The position numbers were made by a program, and so were the translations under genes. The notes beneath the pieces are model-generated. The model did no database searches, was not told the DNA's origin, and saw only the letters and a list, made by a program, of their open reading frames with translations. Shown here in pieces: positions 56,380-64,000 of a stretch of DNA of 64,000 nt. This DNA is from Bradyrhizobium sp. AZCC 1719 (GTDB lineage: Bacteria > Pseudomonadota > Alphaproteobacteria > Rhizobiales > Xanthobacteraceae): assembly GCF_036924525.1 (NCBI RefSeq), contig NZ_JAZHRU010000001.1, forward strand, positions 5,485,001 through 5,549,000, written 5' to 3'. Position 1 is the stretch's first letter. Each line of letters opens with the position of its first letter.

Positions 56380-57609
56380 ATGCCCGAGTTGATTTCGGTC
56401 ACATCGGAAACTGTAGACGCGACGTTTCCGGAATTGCCCCGCATGGTCCGGCTGGCGCTGGGCTTTGGTTCAAAGCTGCAACACGGCACGCTCGACGTGA
56501 CACTGGCCGACGGCCGCATGGTCCGGTTGGGCGGCAACGGGCCGGGTCCTGCCGCCGTGATGAAGATTTACGATTACGGCTTTGCCTCGCGGCTCTTGCG
56601 CGGCGGCGACATCGGCATTGCGGAAGCCTATCTGCGCGGCGAATGGGACACGCCCGACCTCACGCAATTCCTCTATCTGTTCTGCGTCAACCAGGACTGG
56701 ATGCAGACCATGCTGATCGGCAATCCGCTGACGCGTACCTTCCAGGCCGTCAGGCATTGGCTCAACCGCAACACAAAGGGGCAGGCTCGTCGCAACATCT
56801 ATGCGCATTACGACATCGGCAACGCCTTCTATTCGGCGTGGCTCGATCCCAGCATGACCTATTCGTCGGCGCTGTTCGAGGACGACACACCCGACCTGAC
56901 GGCCGCGCAGCACAACAAATACCGGCGGCTCGCCGAGGCCATCGATCTGCGGCCGGGCCAGAAGCTGTTGGAGATCGGCTGCGGATGGGGCGGCTTTGCC
57001 GAATATGCCGCCAAGACGTTCGGCGCCAAGGTGGTCGGACTTACCATCAGCAAGGAGCAGCGGGACTTTGCGCAGGCGCGCATTCAGAACGCCGGGCTCA
57101 GCGACAGGGTCGAGATCAAGCTCAGGGATTATCGCGACGAGCGCGACCGCTATGATCGGATCGCCTCGATCGAGATGATCGAGGCGGTCGGCGAGCAATT
57201 CTGGCCGAAGTACTTTTCACAGTTGCGCGACCGCCTGCTGCCTGGGGGGCTGGCCGGCATCCAGGCCATCACCATCCAGGACAGCCTGTTCCAGACCTAT
57301 CGCCGCGAAGTCGACTTCATCCAGCGCTACGTCTTTCCGGGCGGCATGCTGCCGTCGCCGCAGATCCTGAAAACGCTCGGCGAGCGCTTCGGTGTTCCCG
57401 TCATCCGCGAACGCATTTTCGGACAAGATTATGCCAAGACGCTCGCGATCTGGCGAAGCAATTTCCGCGCGGCCTGGCCAAATCTGACGCCGTCGGGTTT
57501 CGACGATCGCTTCCGGCGGCTGTGGGAATATTACCTCGCCTATTGCGAGGCCGGTTTCCTGTCCGGAAATATCGACGTGCGCCAGGTGGTGTTTGCGAAA
57601 TCGGGCTGA
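56380..57609 (+). CDS. cfa: Cyclopropane-fatty-acyl-phospholipid synthase family
   Basis: 409 residues from ATG 56380; an earlier in-frame GTG/ATG exists up to 56221 but those residues are not family-like. The N-terminal ~120 residues are the lipid-binding half of this family (LADGRMVRLGGNGPGPAAVM). The SAM methyltransferase domain has motif I in LLEIGCGWGGFAEYAAKTFG (about 190-210) and the CFA signature HYDIGNAFYSAWLDPSMTYS. It makes cyclopropane rings from unsaturated acyl chains in phospholipids using SAM, often on stress or in stationary phase. ERFGVPVIRERIFGQDYAKT near the end supports CFA rather than an unrelated methylase. Confidence 0.93.
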   Translation: MPELISVTSETVDATFPELPRMVRLALGFGSKLQHGTLDVTLADGRMVRLGGNGPGPAAVMKIYDYGFASRLLRGGDIGIAEAYLRGEWDTPDLTQFLYLFCVNQDWMQTMLIGNPLTRTFQAVRHWLNRNTKGQARRNIYAHYDIGNAFYSAWLDPSMTYSSALFEDDTPDLTAAQHNKYRRLAEAIDLRPGQKLLEIGCGWGGFAEYAAKTFGAKVVGLTISKEQRDFAQARIQNAGLSDRVEIKLRDYRDERDRYDRIASIEMIEAVGEQFWPKYFSQLRDRLLPGGLAGIQAITIQDSLFQTYRREVDFIQRYVFPGGMLPSPQILKTLGERFGVPVIRERIFGQDYAKTLAIWRSNFRAAWPNLTPSGFDDRFRRLWEYYLAYCEAGFLSGNIDVRQVVFAKSG

Positions 57610-57698
57610 TCGCCTGCCCCAACGCTGGCTTGTATGGCCGGCGGCCCTCCTTTAGGGTCGCCTAACGATTAGGCAAACAAACCGGCGATTTCAAAGAC

Positions 57699-58739
57699 AT
57701 GGCCTTCAACAAAGACGTCATCGAAGCGATCGGCAACACCCCCCTCATCAAGCTCAAGCACGCTTCGGAAGCGACCGGCTGCACCATTCTCGGCAAGGCC
57801 GAATTCATGAATCCCGGCCAGTCGGTCAAGGACCGCGCCGGCAAGTGGATGATCCTCGAAGCCGAAAAGCGCGGCGATCTCAAACCGGGCGGGCTCGTGG
57901 TGGAATCGACCGCCGGCAATACCGGTATCGGGCTCGCCGTGGTCGCGAGCGCCCGCGGTTACCGCACGCTGATCCTGATCCCGGAAACGCAGAGCCAGGA
58001 AAAGAAGGACATGCTGCGGCTGTGCGGCGCCGAGCTCATCGAGGTGCCGCAACTGCCCTATGCCAATCCGAACAACTATCAGCATGTGGGACGGCGGCTG
58101 GCCGCCCAGCTTCGCAAGACCGAGCCGAACGGCGTGTTGTTTGCCGACCAGTGGAACAATCTCGATAATGCCAAGGCGCACTACGAATCCACCGGACCCG
58201 AGATCTGGGAGCAGACCGGCGGCAAGGTCGACGGCTTTATCTGCTCGGTCGGCACCGGCGGCACGCTCGCCGGCACCAGCCGCTTTCTGAAGGAGCAGAA
58301 CAAGGACATCGTGACCGCCTGTGCCGATCCGCACGGCTTTGCGATGTACGAGCTGTTCAAGCACGGTCAGGCCAAATCGACGCCAGGCGACTCGATCACC
58401 GAAGGCATCGGGCTCGGCCGCGTCACGCCCATCATCGAGACCGCTGTTGTCGATGACGCTTTCCTGATTTCCGACGAGGAAGCCATGACGGTGATCTACG
58501 AACTGCTCGAGCAGGAAGGCCTGTGCCTCGGCGGCTCCACCGGTATCAACGTCGCTGGCGCGATCCGATTGGCAAAGCAGCTCGGACCCGGCAAGACCAT
58601 CGTCACCGTGCTGGCCGATTCCGGCGGCCGCTATCAGTCAAAGCTGTTCAATCCGGCATTCATGCGCTCGAAGAACCTGCCGGTGCCGGCATGGCTGGAA
58701 AAGCGTACCAACATCGACGTGCCGTTCGAGAAGGTGTGA
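57699..58739 (+). CDS. cysK: Cysteine synthase A (O-acetylserine sulfhydrylase)
   Basis: 346 residues. PLP-binding lysine K44 in NPGQSVKDRAGKWM, the substrate loop STAGNTGIGLA, and the glycine-rich phosphate cup GTGGTLAG (about 185-192). Fold type II PLP enzyme making cysteine from O-acetylserine and sulfide. The length is about 30 longer than E. coli CysK, mainly in the C-terminal part. The region after the stop holds the 92-bp inverted repeat. Confidence 0.93.
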   Translation: MAFNKDVIEAIGNTPLIKLKHASEATGCTILGKAEFMNPGQSVKDRAGKWMILEAEKRGDLKPGGLVVESTAGNTGIGLAVVASARGYRTLILIPETQSQEKKDMLRLCGAELIEVPQLPYANPNNYQHVGRRLAAQLRKTEPNGVLFADQWNNLDNAKAHYESTGPEIWEQTGGKVDGFICSVGTGGTLAGTSRFLKEQNKDIVTACADPHGFAMYELFKHGQAKSTPGDSITEGIGLGRVTPIIETAVVDDAFLISDEEAMTVIYELLEQEGLCLGGSTGINVAGAIRLAKQLGPGKTIVTVLADSGGRYQSKLFNPAFMRSKNLPVPAWLEKRTNIDVPFEKV

Positions 58740-58748
58740 GGGGATTTT

Positions 58749-58840
58749 TGTAGGGTGGGCAAAGCGAAGCGTGCCCACCAACAGTGTCGCCGCGGATAGA
58801 TGGTGGGCACGGCGCAGGAGCGCCTTTGCCCACCCTACAG
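58749..58840. repeat. 92-bp inverted repeat between cysK and aapP
   Basis: TGTAGGGTGGGCAAAGCG (58749-58766) matches inverted CGCCTTTGCCCACCCTACA (58821-58839, one extra base), with inner GTGCCCACCA (58771-58780) / TGGTGGGCAC (58801-58810). Both converging genes end here, so it may act as a two-way terminator; the sequence looks like a known type of dispersed rhizobial repeat. Confidence 0.75.
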
Positions 58841-58846
58841 CAGCCG

Positions 58847-59590
58847 CTAATGCCGCAAAATCTGGCTCAGGAATAGCTTCGTCCGCGCGTGCTGCGGATT
58901 GGCGAAGAATTCCTGCGGCGTGTTTGACTCGATCACCTGGCCCGCGTCCATGAAGACGACGCGGTTGGCGACTTCGCGGGCAAATCCCATTTCGTGGGTG
59001 ACCACCAGCATGGTCATGCCTTCCCTGGCGAGATCGACCATGGTGTCGAGCACTTCCTTGACCATTTCCGGGTCGAGCGCCGAGGTCGGCTCGTCGAACA
59101 GCATCACCTTCGGATTCATGGTCAGTGCGCGAGCAATGGCGACGCGCTGCTGCTGACCGCCCGACATCTGGCCGGGATATTTGTTGGCCTGATGCGGGAT
59201 CTTGACCCGCTCCAGGAATTTCATCGCGGTCGCCTCGGCGTCCTTTTTCGGAATGTTGCGTACCCAGATCGGCGCCAGCGTGCAGTTCTCCAGCACGGTC
59301 AGGTGCGGAAACAGGTTAAAGCTCTGGAACACCATGCCGACCTCGCGGCGGACTTCATCCACCCGCCGCAGGTTCGGACCGAGTTCGATGCCCTCGACCA
59401 CGATCTGGCCTTCCTGGAATTCCTCCAGCGCGTTGATGCAGCGGATCAGCGTCGACTTGCCCGAGCCTGAGGGGCCGCAGATCACGATGCGCTCGCCCTT
59501 GGCGACATCGAGGTTGATGTCGCGCAGGACGTGAAAATCGCCGTACCATTTGTTGAGTGCGTTGATGCCAACGATCGAGTTTGCGGTCAT
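58847..59590 (-). CDS. aapP: General L-amino acid ABC transporter ATP-binding protein AapP
   Basis: 247 residues. Walker [10 protein letters not shown] (about 38-46), the ABC signature [15 protein letters not shown], Walker [15 protein letters not shown] and the switch histidine [15 protein letters not shown]. It powers the AapQM channel. Stop-to-start spacing of 10 bp from aapM. Last gene of aapJQMP. Confidence 0.96.
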   Translation of the reverse strand: MTANSIVGINALNKWYGDFHVLRDINLDVAKGERIVICGPSGSGKSTLIRCINALEEFQEGQIVVEGIELGPNLRRVDEVRREVGMVFQSFNLFPHLTVLENCTLAPIWVRNIPKKDAEATAMKFLERVKIPHQANKYPGQMSGGQQQRVAIARALTMNPKVMLFDEPTSALDPEMVKEVLDTMVDLAREGMTMLVVTHEMGFAREVANRVVFMDAGQVIESNTPQEFFANPQHARTKLFLSQILRH

Positions 59591-59600
59591 GGTGATGTAC

Positions 59601-61124
59601 TCAGTTGCGACGATGTGCGTTCAGCCGGTTCTCGACGAACAGCGAGTAACGCGACATCCCGAAGCAGAAGACGAAATAGATGATGCCGACAAAGGTAAAG
59701 CCGGTAAACAGCGTTGTCGGGGTCGACCAGACCGGATCGGAGAACGAGGCGCGCAGACTGCCAAGCAGGTCGAACAGCGCAACGATCGAAACCAGCGAGG
59801 TATCCTTGAACAGCGCGATGAAGCTGTTGACGAGACCGGGGATGACATGGCGCAGCGCCTGCGGCATCACGATCAGAGCCGTGGTTTTGCCCCAGGACAG
59901 GCCGAGCGCGCTCGCCGCCTCCCCTTGCCCGCGCGGGATCGCCGCCAGCCCCCCGCGGATGACTTCGGCCTGGTACGCACCGGCAAACAGCGCAATGCCG
60001 ATCAGGGCGCGCATCAGCCCGTCGATGGTGAAGCCGGCCGGCACGAACAGCGGCAGCATATAGGTTGCAAAGAACAGCACGGTAATCAGCGGAACGCCGC
60101 GCCAGAACTCGATGAAGGCGATCGAGAAAATCCGGATCAGCGGAATGGTCGAGCGCCGCCCGAGGGCCAGCGCAATGCCGACCGGCATCGAGGCGACGAT
60201 GCCGACGACCGATACAACCAGCGTCACCAGAAGGCCGCCCCACAACCGCGTGTCGACCTCCGGAAGTCCACCGCTGTCGAGCCCCATCACCGCGATCACC
60301 AGGGCGATGGCGACAAAGACCCCAAGGCAGGTGACGAGCGGACGCCAGCCGGACCGCAAGCCGCCACCGAGCCAGAACAGCAGCGCCGAGACTATCAACG
60401 TAGTCGCGCCGAGATCAGCCCAGACCGGCTGGCCGGAGGCCTGGATCTGATCGCGCAGCCAGGTTAGCGGCAACAGGACCCAGCCAATCACCGTGCTCAC
60501 CAGTACGATCAGCTTGCCGAGGACCCATAGCAGCGGTCCGATCACGGCCGTCGCCTCGCCCGCGGCCACGAGCTTCCTGCCGCCGTCGCCGATGCTATCG
60601 TTGAAGCCAGACAGCAGCCCGGCGGTCCAGCTCACGCCGAAGCCGCCGAGCCCACCGCCGCGCAGCAGGAAGAAGGCGACGACAGGTAACGCCACGAAGA
60701 ACAGAATGGCGTTCGGACCCTTGGCCGGTAGCCGCGGAATCAGCAGCGGAACCAGCAGGATAGCGGCAAGAATGAAGGTCAGGTTGACGCGCCAGCGCTC
60801 CGGCTCCGGGTAGAAGCCATAGATGAACTGGTAAATCTTCGCTTGAATGAACGGCCAACAGGCGCCGACGGGGCGTCCAACATTTTCAGCGAGGCAGGCC
60901 GTCCGATCCGTGCCGGTCCAGACCGCATCGACCAGCGCGAACTTCACGGCCGGAACGACAGTGACCCACAGCAACAACACGCTGACAATCGTGATCAGGA
61001 TGTTGGTCGGCGAATTGAACAGCCGCGTGCGCAGGAAGCCGATGAAGCCGGTGGTCTTCACGGGCGCGGCCCGCTCGGGCACGAGGTCCTGGCGGACGAA
61101 AATGGATGAAGTCGTGTCGCTCAT
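59601..61124 (-). CDS. aapM: General L-amino acid ABC transporter permease AapM (enlarged)
   Basis: 507 residues from ATG 61124, which overlaps the aapQ stop as ATGA (61121-61124). The C-terminal 230 residues have the BPD_transp_1 layout ([23 protein letters not shown] loop [20 protein letters not shown]). The N-terminal part ([39 protein letters not shown] is the usual AapM periplasmic cap) is followed by an extra block of about 120 residues with further hydrophobic helices (about 145-285) that is not in AapM proteins of Rhizobium, which are near 385 residues. Function of the insert unknown; reading frame is intact. Confidence 0.9.
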   Translation of the reverse strand: MSDTTSSIFVRQDLVPERAAPVKTTGFIGFLRTRLFNSPTNILITIVSVLLLWVTVVPAVKFALVDAVWTGTDRTACLAENVGRPVGACWPFIQAKIYQFIYGFYPEPERWRVNLTFILAAILLVPLLIPRLPAKGPNAILFFVALPVVAFFLLRGGGLGGFGVSWTAGLLSGFNDSIGDGGRKLVAAGEATAVIGPLLWVLGKLIVLVSTVIGWVLLPLTWLRDQIQASGQPVWADLGATTLIVSALLFWLGGGLRSGWRPLVTCLGVFVAIALVIAVMGLDSGGLPEVDTRLWGGLLVTLVVSVVGIVASMPVGIALALGRRSTIPLIRIFSIAFIEFWRGVPLITVLFFATYMLPLFVPAGFTIDGLMRALIGIALFAGAYQAEVIRGGLAAIPRGQGEAASALGLSWGKTTALIVMPQALRHVIPGLVNSFIALFKDTSLVSIVALFDLLGSLRASFSDPVWSTPTTLFTGFTFVGIIYFVFCFGMSRYSLFVENRLNAHRRN

Positions 61125-62326
61125 CCGCCCATGCTCCGGCTGATCCGCCATCCATAGAAACTCATGATCGCGCTGGTGACCAGCGAGATCAGGAGATAGA
61201 CGCCCATGGTGATGCCGATGATTTCGATCGCCTGCCCGGTCTGGCTCAGCGTGGTCCCGGCGAACACCGAGACCAGATCGGGATAGCCGATCGCGACCGC
61301 CAGCGAGGAGTTCTTGGTCAGGTTGAGGTACTGGTTGGTGAGCGGGGGCAGGATCACGCGCATCGCCTGCGGGATCACGATCAGCCGCAACACCGAGCCG
61401 CGCTGCAGCCCGAGCGAGGAGCCGGCTTCCATCTGGCCCTTGTGCACGGAGAGAATGCCCGCGCGCACGATCTCGGCAATGAAGGCTGCCGTGTAGGTCG
61501 ACAGCGCCAGCGTCAGAGCGACGAATTCCGGTATCAGGCGTGAGCCGCCTGCGAAGTTGAAGCCTCTGAGCACGGGCACCTCAAACGTGACAGGTACGCC
61601 GAAAATCAGCACGCTGAGCAGCGGCAGTCCGATCACCATGGCGAGCGCATAGGGCCAGACCTTGATCACCTTGCCGCTCTGGAAGAGCTGACGGCGCGCG
61701 TATCGCCACAATGCGATCGCGGCGACGATCGCAACCAGCAGGGCGACGACGAACGGCTCGAAGCCGGCCTCGCCGATCGGCTTCGGAATGACCAGGCCGC
61801 GGTTGCTGAGAAAGAAACTGCCGAAGACCGAGATGCTCTGCCGCGGATTGGGCAAAGCGGCCAGCACCGCGAGATACCAGAACAGGATCTGGAACAACAG
61901 CGGCAGGTTGCGGATCAGTTCGACATAGCCGCCCGAGATTCGCGCCAGTAGCCAGTTCGGCGACAGCCGGCCGAGCGCGACCAGGAAGCCGATCAGGGTG
62001 GCGAAGAAAATGCCGATCACCGAGACCAGCAATGTGTTGAGCAGCCCGACGAAAAATACGCGCGTGTAGGGATCGGACCCCGAATACGGGATCAGGCTCT
62101 GGCTGACGTCAAAGCCGGCATTGTTGGCAAGGAAGCCGAAGCCCGCGGTGATCCGCTGCGCCTGCAAATTGGCGCGGGCGTTGGCGACGATCTCGTAGGA
62201 GATCCATGCGAGCGCGGCAACGAACAGCAGTTGGAGGACGAATCCGCTCCAGCCAGCACGGCCGCCGAGCGCGCGCTGCAGCCTGGGAAGTAGCTGCGAC
62301 GGTGGTTTTCGGGGTTCGATGGCCAT
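61121..62326 (-). CDS. aapQ: General L-amino acid ABC transporter permease AapQ
   Basis: 401 residues, standard length. Several membrane helices (starts LVLQLLFVAALAWISYEIVA; LLNTLLVSVIGIFFATLIGF) and the EAA cytoplasmic loop SLGLQRGSVLRLIVIPQAMR that docks AapP. Forms the transmembrane channel with AapM. 24 bp after aapJ, ATGA overlap with aapM. Confidence 0.96.
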   Translation of the reverse strand: MAIEPRKPPSQLLPRLQRALGGRAGWSGFVLQLLFVAALAWISYEIVANARANLQAQRITAGFGFLANNAGFDVSQSLIPYSGSDPYTRVFFVGLLNTLLVSVIGIFFATLIGFLVALGRLSPNWLLARISGGYVELIRNLPLLFQILFWYLAVLAALPNPRQSISVFGSFFLSNRGLVIPKPIGEAGFEPFVVALLVAIVAAIALWRYARRQLFQSGKVIKVWPYALAMVIGLPLLSVLIFGVPVTFEVPVLRGFNFAGGSRLIPEFVALTLALSTYTAAFIAEIVRAGILSVHKGQMEAGSSLGLQRGSVLRLIVIPQAMRVILPPLTNQYLNLTKNSSLAVAIGYPDLVSVFAGTTLSQTGQAIEIIGITMGVYLLISLVTSAIMSFYGWRISRSMGG

Positions 62327-62350
62327 CGCCGCAGCCCCTCTCGCTGGCGC

Positions 62351-63367
62351 TTAGCGGATCGGCGGGGCGTACTGGATACCGCCCTTGCTCCAGAGTTGGT
62401 TGAGGCCGCGGGCAATACCGAGCTTGGAGCCGGAGCCGACGTTGCGCTCGAAGGACTCGCCGTAATTGCCGACCGCCTTCACGACCCGCACCATCCAGTC
62501 CTTGGTCAGGCCGAGTTGCTCGCCCAGATTGCCGTCTGTGCCGACGGCGCGCTTGACCTCGGGTTTGTCGGACTTGGCCATCTCGTCGACGTTCTTCTGT
62601 GTCAAGCCGAGCTCTTCGGCGCCGACCATCGCATACAGCGTCCATTTCACGATATCGAACCACTGATCGTCGCCATGGCGGACCATCGGCCCGAGCGGTT
62701 CTTTCGAGATCACCTCGGGCAGCACGACGTGATCGGCTGGGTTGGCGACCTTCAGGCGTTCGGCATAGAGCTGGGAGACGTCGGAGGTGAACACGTCGCA
62801 CCGGCCGGACTCATAGGCCTTGACGGTCTCGTCGGCGGTCGCGAACGCGATCACCTCATACTTCATGTTGTTGCCCTTGAAGTAGTCGGCGAGGTTCTGT
62901 TCGGTCGTGGTGCCAGTCTGCACGCAAACCGACGCACTGTTGAGTTCCAGCGCCGAATTCACCTTCAGCGACTTCTTCACCAGAAAGCCCTGGCCGTCAT
63001 AATAGGTAACACCGGTGAAGTTGGCGCCCAGCGAGGTATCGCGCGACAGCGTCCAGGTGGTGTTGCGGGACAGCACGTCGATCTCGCCCGACTGCAGCGC
63101 GGTGAAACGGTCCTTGGCCGAGAGCGGGACGAATTTGATCTTGGTCGCGTCGTTGAAAATGGCAGCCGCGATCGCCCGGCAGATGTCGACGTCGAGCCCG
63201 GTCCAGTTACCCTTGTCGTCGGGCGTCGAGAAGCCCGGCAGGCCCTGGCTGACCCCACAGGACAGCATGCCCCGGTCCTTGACCGTCTTGAGGGTTTGCG
63301 CCGAGGCGGCCTGGGCCGAGAGGCCGGCGGCAAGGGCAAGGGTAACAACCAGAGATACGCGTTTCAT
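62351..63367 (-). CDS. aapJ: General L-amino acid-binding periplasmic protein AapJ
   Basis: 338 residues. Sec signal peptide LVVTLALAAGLSAQAASAQT, then the SBP family 3 start TVKDRGMLSCGVSQGLPGFS. The ligand cleft residues of AapJ (LSRNTTWTLSRD; QTGTTTEQNLADYF) are conserved. It binds a broad range of L-amino acids and hands them to AapQMP; in rhizobia the system also supports amino-acid cycling in bacteroids. First gene of the operon; ATG 63367. Confidence 0.96.
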   Translation of the reverse strand: MKRVSLVVTLALAAGLSAQAASAQTLKTVKDRGMLSCGVSQGLPGFSTPDDKGNWTGLDVDICRAIAAAIFNDATKIKFVPLSAKDRFTALQSGEIDVLSRNTTWTLSRDTSLGANFTGVTYYDGQGFLVKKSLKVNSALELNSASVCVQTGTTTEQNLADYFKGNNMKYEVIAFATADETVKAYESGRCDVFTSDVSQLYAERLKVANPADHVVLPEVISKEPLGPMVRHGDDQWFDIVKWTLYAMVGAEELGLTQKNVDEMAKSDKPEVKRAVGTDGNLGEQLGLTKDWMVRVVKAVGNYGESFERNVGSGSKLGIARGLNQLWSKGGIQYAPPIR

Positions 63368-63704
63368 GGGTTAGGCCTTTCAAGGGGACGTCCGGAGATC
63401 GTTTTTTAGGCAACGCCTGACGTTGTGGGGCCAACCCGCTGATCCCTCGCTGAAAAGCGTCGTCCCGACCGTGCATTTGGCGTGCCAATCCGGTCAGGCG
63501 GTGGATCTGATATCGCGGCAGGCCCCTCAACTTGCAGCGACTGTTCGTTGGCGCGCATCTCAGAACGACTGGCGTGCCGGGTCAAGGGGTTGACTGCCGT
63601 CTTCTGTGTCTTGTTATTAACTCACCCGGCCTCGACCCGCCGCTCGCCGGTGTTTTCGCGATCAAGTTGTGGCTGCGGCATAACGTCTTGGATAATGCAA
63701 ACGC
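63368..63704. other. Divergent intergenic region between aapJ and metC
   Basis: About 340 bp that must hold both promoters. No palindrome or clear -35/-10 pair was convincing; NtrC-type sites were looked for and not found. Confidence 0.5.
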
Positions 63705-64000
63705 ATGAGCTTTTCGAACGACGGTCCGCCCAACCCGCCAAAGCCCGAAACCAGACTGGTCACCGCCGGCCGTGACACCAAGGGACAAAGGGGTTTCGTC
63801 AATCCGGCGGTGTACCGCGGGTCGACCGTGCTCTATCCGACCGCGGAGGACCTGCACGCCCACCGCGCCGAATTCTCCTACGGGCGTCATGGCACCCCGA
63901 CCACGCAGGCGTTGCAGAACGTGCTGATGTCACTGGAGGGCCCGCAATGCGCGGGCGTCGGCCTCGCGCCATCGGGACTTGCCGCCATCACCACCACGCT
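63705..64000 (+). CDS. metC: Cystathionine beta-lyase, 3'-truncated by window edge
   Basis: ATG 63705 begins MSFSNDGPPNPPKPETRLVT and the frame is open to the end of the window (98 full codons). FVNPAVYRGSTVLYPTAEDL, FSYGRHGTPTTQALQ and LAPSGLAAITTT are those of the Cys/Met metabolism PLP family, of the cystathionine beta-lyase kind common next to aap in Rhizobiales. The PLP lysine is beyond the window. It would cleave cystathionine to homocysteine, pyruvate and ammonia. Confidence 0.9.
   Translation, partial: MSFSNDGPPNPPKPETRLVTAGRDTKGQRGFVNPAVYRGSTVLYPTAEDLHAHRAEFSYGRHGTPTTQALQNVLMSLEGPQCAGVGLAPSGLAAITTT

Noticed and set aside
55959..56537. 192-codon minus-strand frame ahead of cfa
   Set aside because: Overlaps the cfa start and promoter; Ser/Pro/Cys-heavy translation without motifs.

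Overview
The window reads as chromosomal DNA of an alphaproteobacterium of the Bradyrhizobium/Nitrobacteraceae type. The reasons are the high-GC coding style, the gene order dusB(nifR3)-ntrB-ntrC beside a fused ispDF, cinA, coq10 and lipA, an aapJQMP general amino-acid transporter next to metC, PopZ, PEP-CTERM proteins with the PExxTW-type tail, and dispersed palindromic repeats of the kind common in that group. No rRNA, CRISPR array, prophage or intact transposon is visible. Genus assignment is inference from gene content, not from a search.

Layout. 1-5.9 kb is an accessory redox block: the end of a catalase-family peroxidase, two AraC regulators, a small unknown ORF, an NDH-2-like flavoprotein and a metallo-beta-lactamase-fold hydrolase. 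A pair of direct repeats behind the second AraC gene looks like its operator. 6.0-16.8 kb is conserved core: ntrC, ntrB and dusB (one minus-strand operon), ispDF-cinA, a ThDP enzyme plus a beta-hydroxyacid dehydrogenase, coq10-lipA, and a 3-methyladenine glycosylase. 16.8-17.8 kb is a gene-free repeat cluster. 17.8-23.6 kb holds an ArsR/SRPBCC pair with a visible operator and a PaoABC-like molybdenum aldehyde oxidoreductase operon facing a third AraC gene. 24.2-26.5 kb is an RTX glycoside hydrolase. 26.6-33.8 kb is core again: valS, popZ, tolC, pcm and tRNA-Asn. 33.9-45.5 kb is mixed accessory DNA: a LysR/ene-reductase/MDR unit, an orphan AbiEi-like fragment, two PEP-CTERM proteins, a TetR/NmrA/DUF1772 unit, tRNA-Cys, several unknown small or membrane proteins, and a gene remnant. 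45.7-58.7 kb has a DTW protein, a tripartite MdtABC-type RND pump with its own outer-membrane lipoprotein, cyclopropane fatty-acid synthase and cysteine synthase. 58.8-64 kb is aapJQMP and the start of metC.

How parts work together. NtrB/NtrC with the Aap transporter are nitrogen scavenging functions. CysK and MetC are sulfur amino-acid enzymes on either side of aap. Local regulator/target pairs (AraC-NDH/MBL, ArsR-SRPBCC, LysR-OYE, TetR-NmrA/DUF1772, AraC-Pao) make up most of the accessory content, and four of them have a palindrome or direct repeat exactly where an operator is expected.

I found no clear multi-gene defence or biosynthetic system that is new. The least explained items are a 23-residue hydrophobic peptide translationally coupled to an unknown coiled-coil protein (44995-45542) with a degraded tail copy 1.4 kb away, a membrane protein with a C-terminal Myb/SANT-like helix bundle (41482-42162), an AapM permease with a large insertion, and the repeat cluster at 16.8-17.8 kb.
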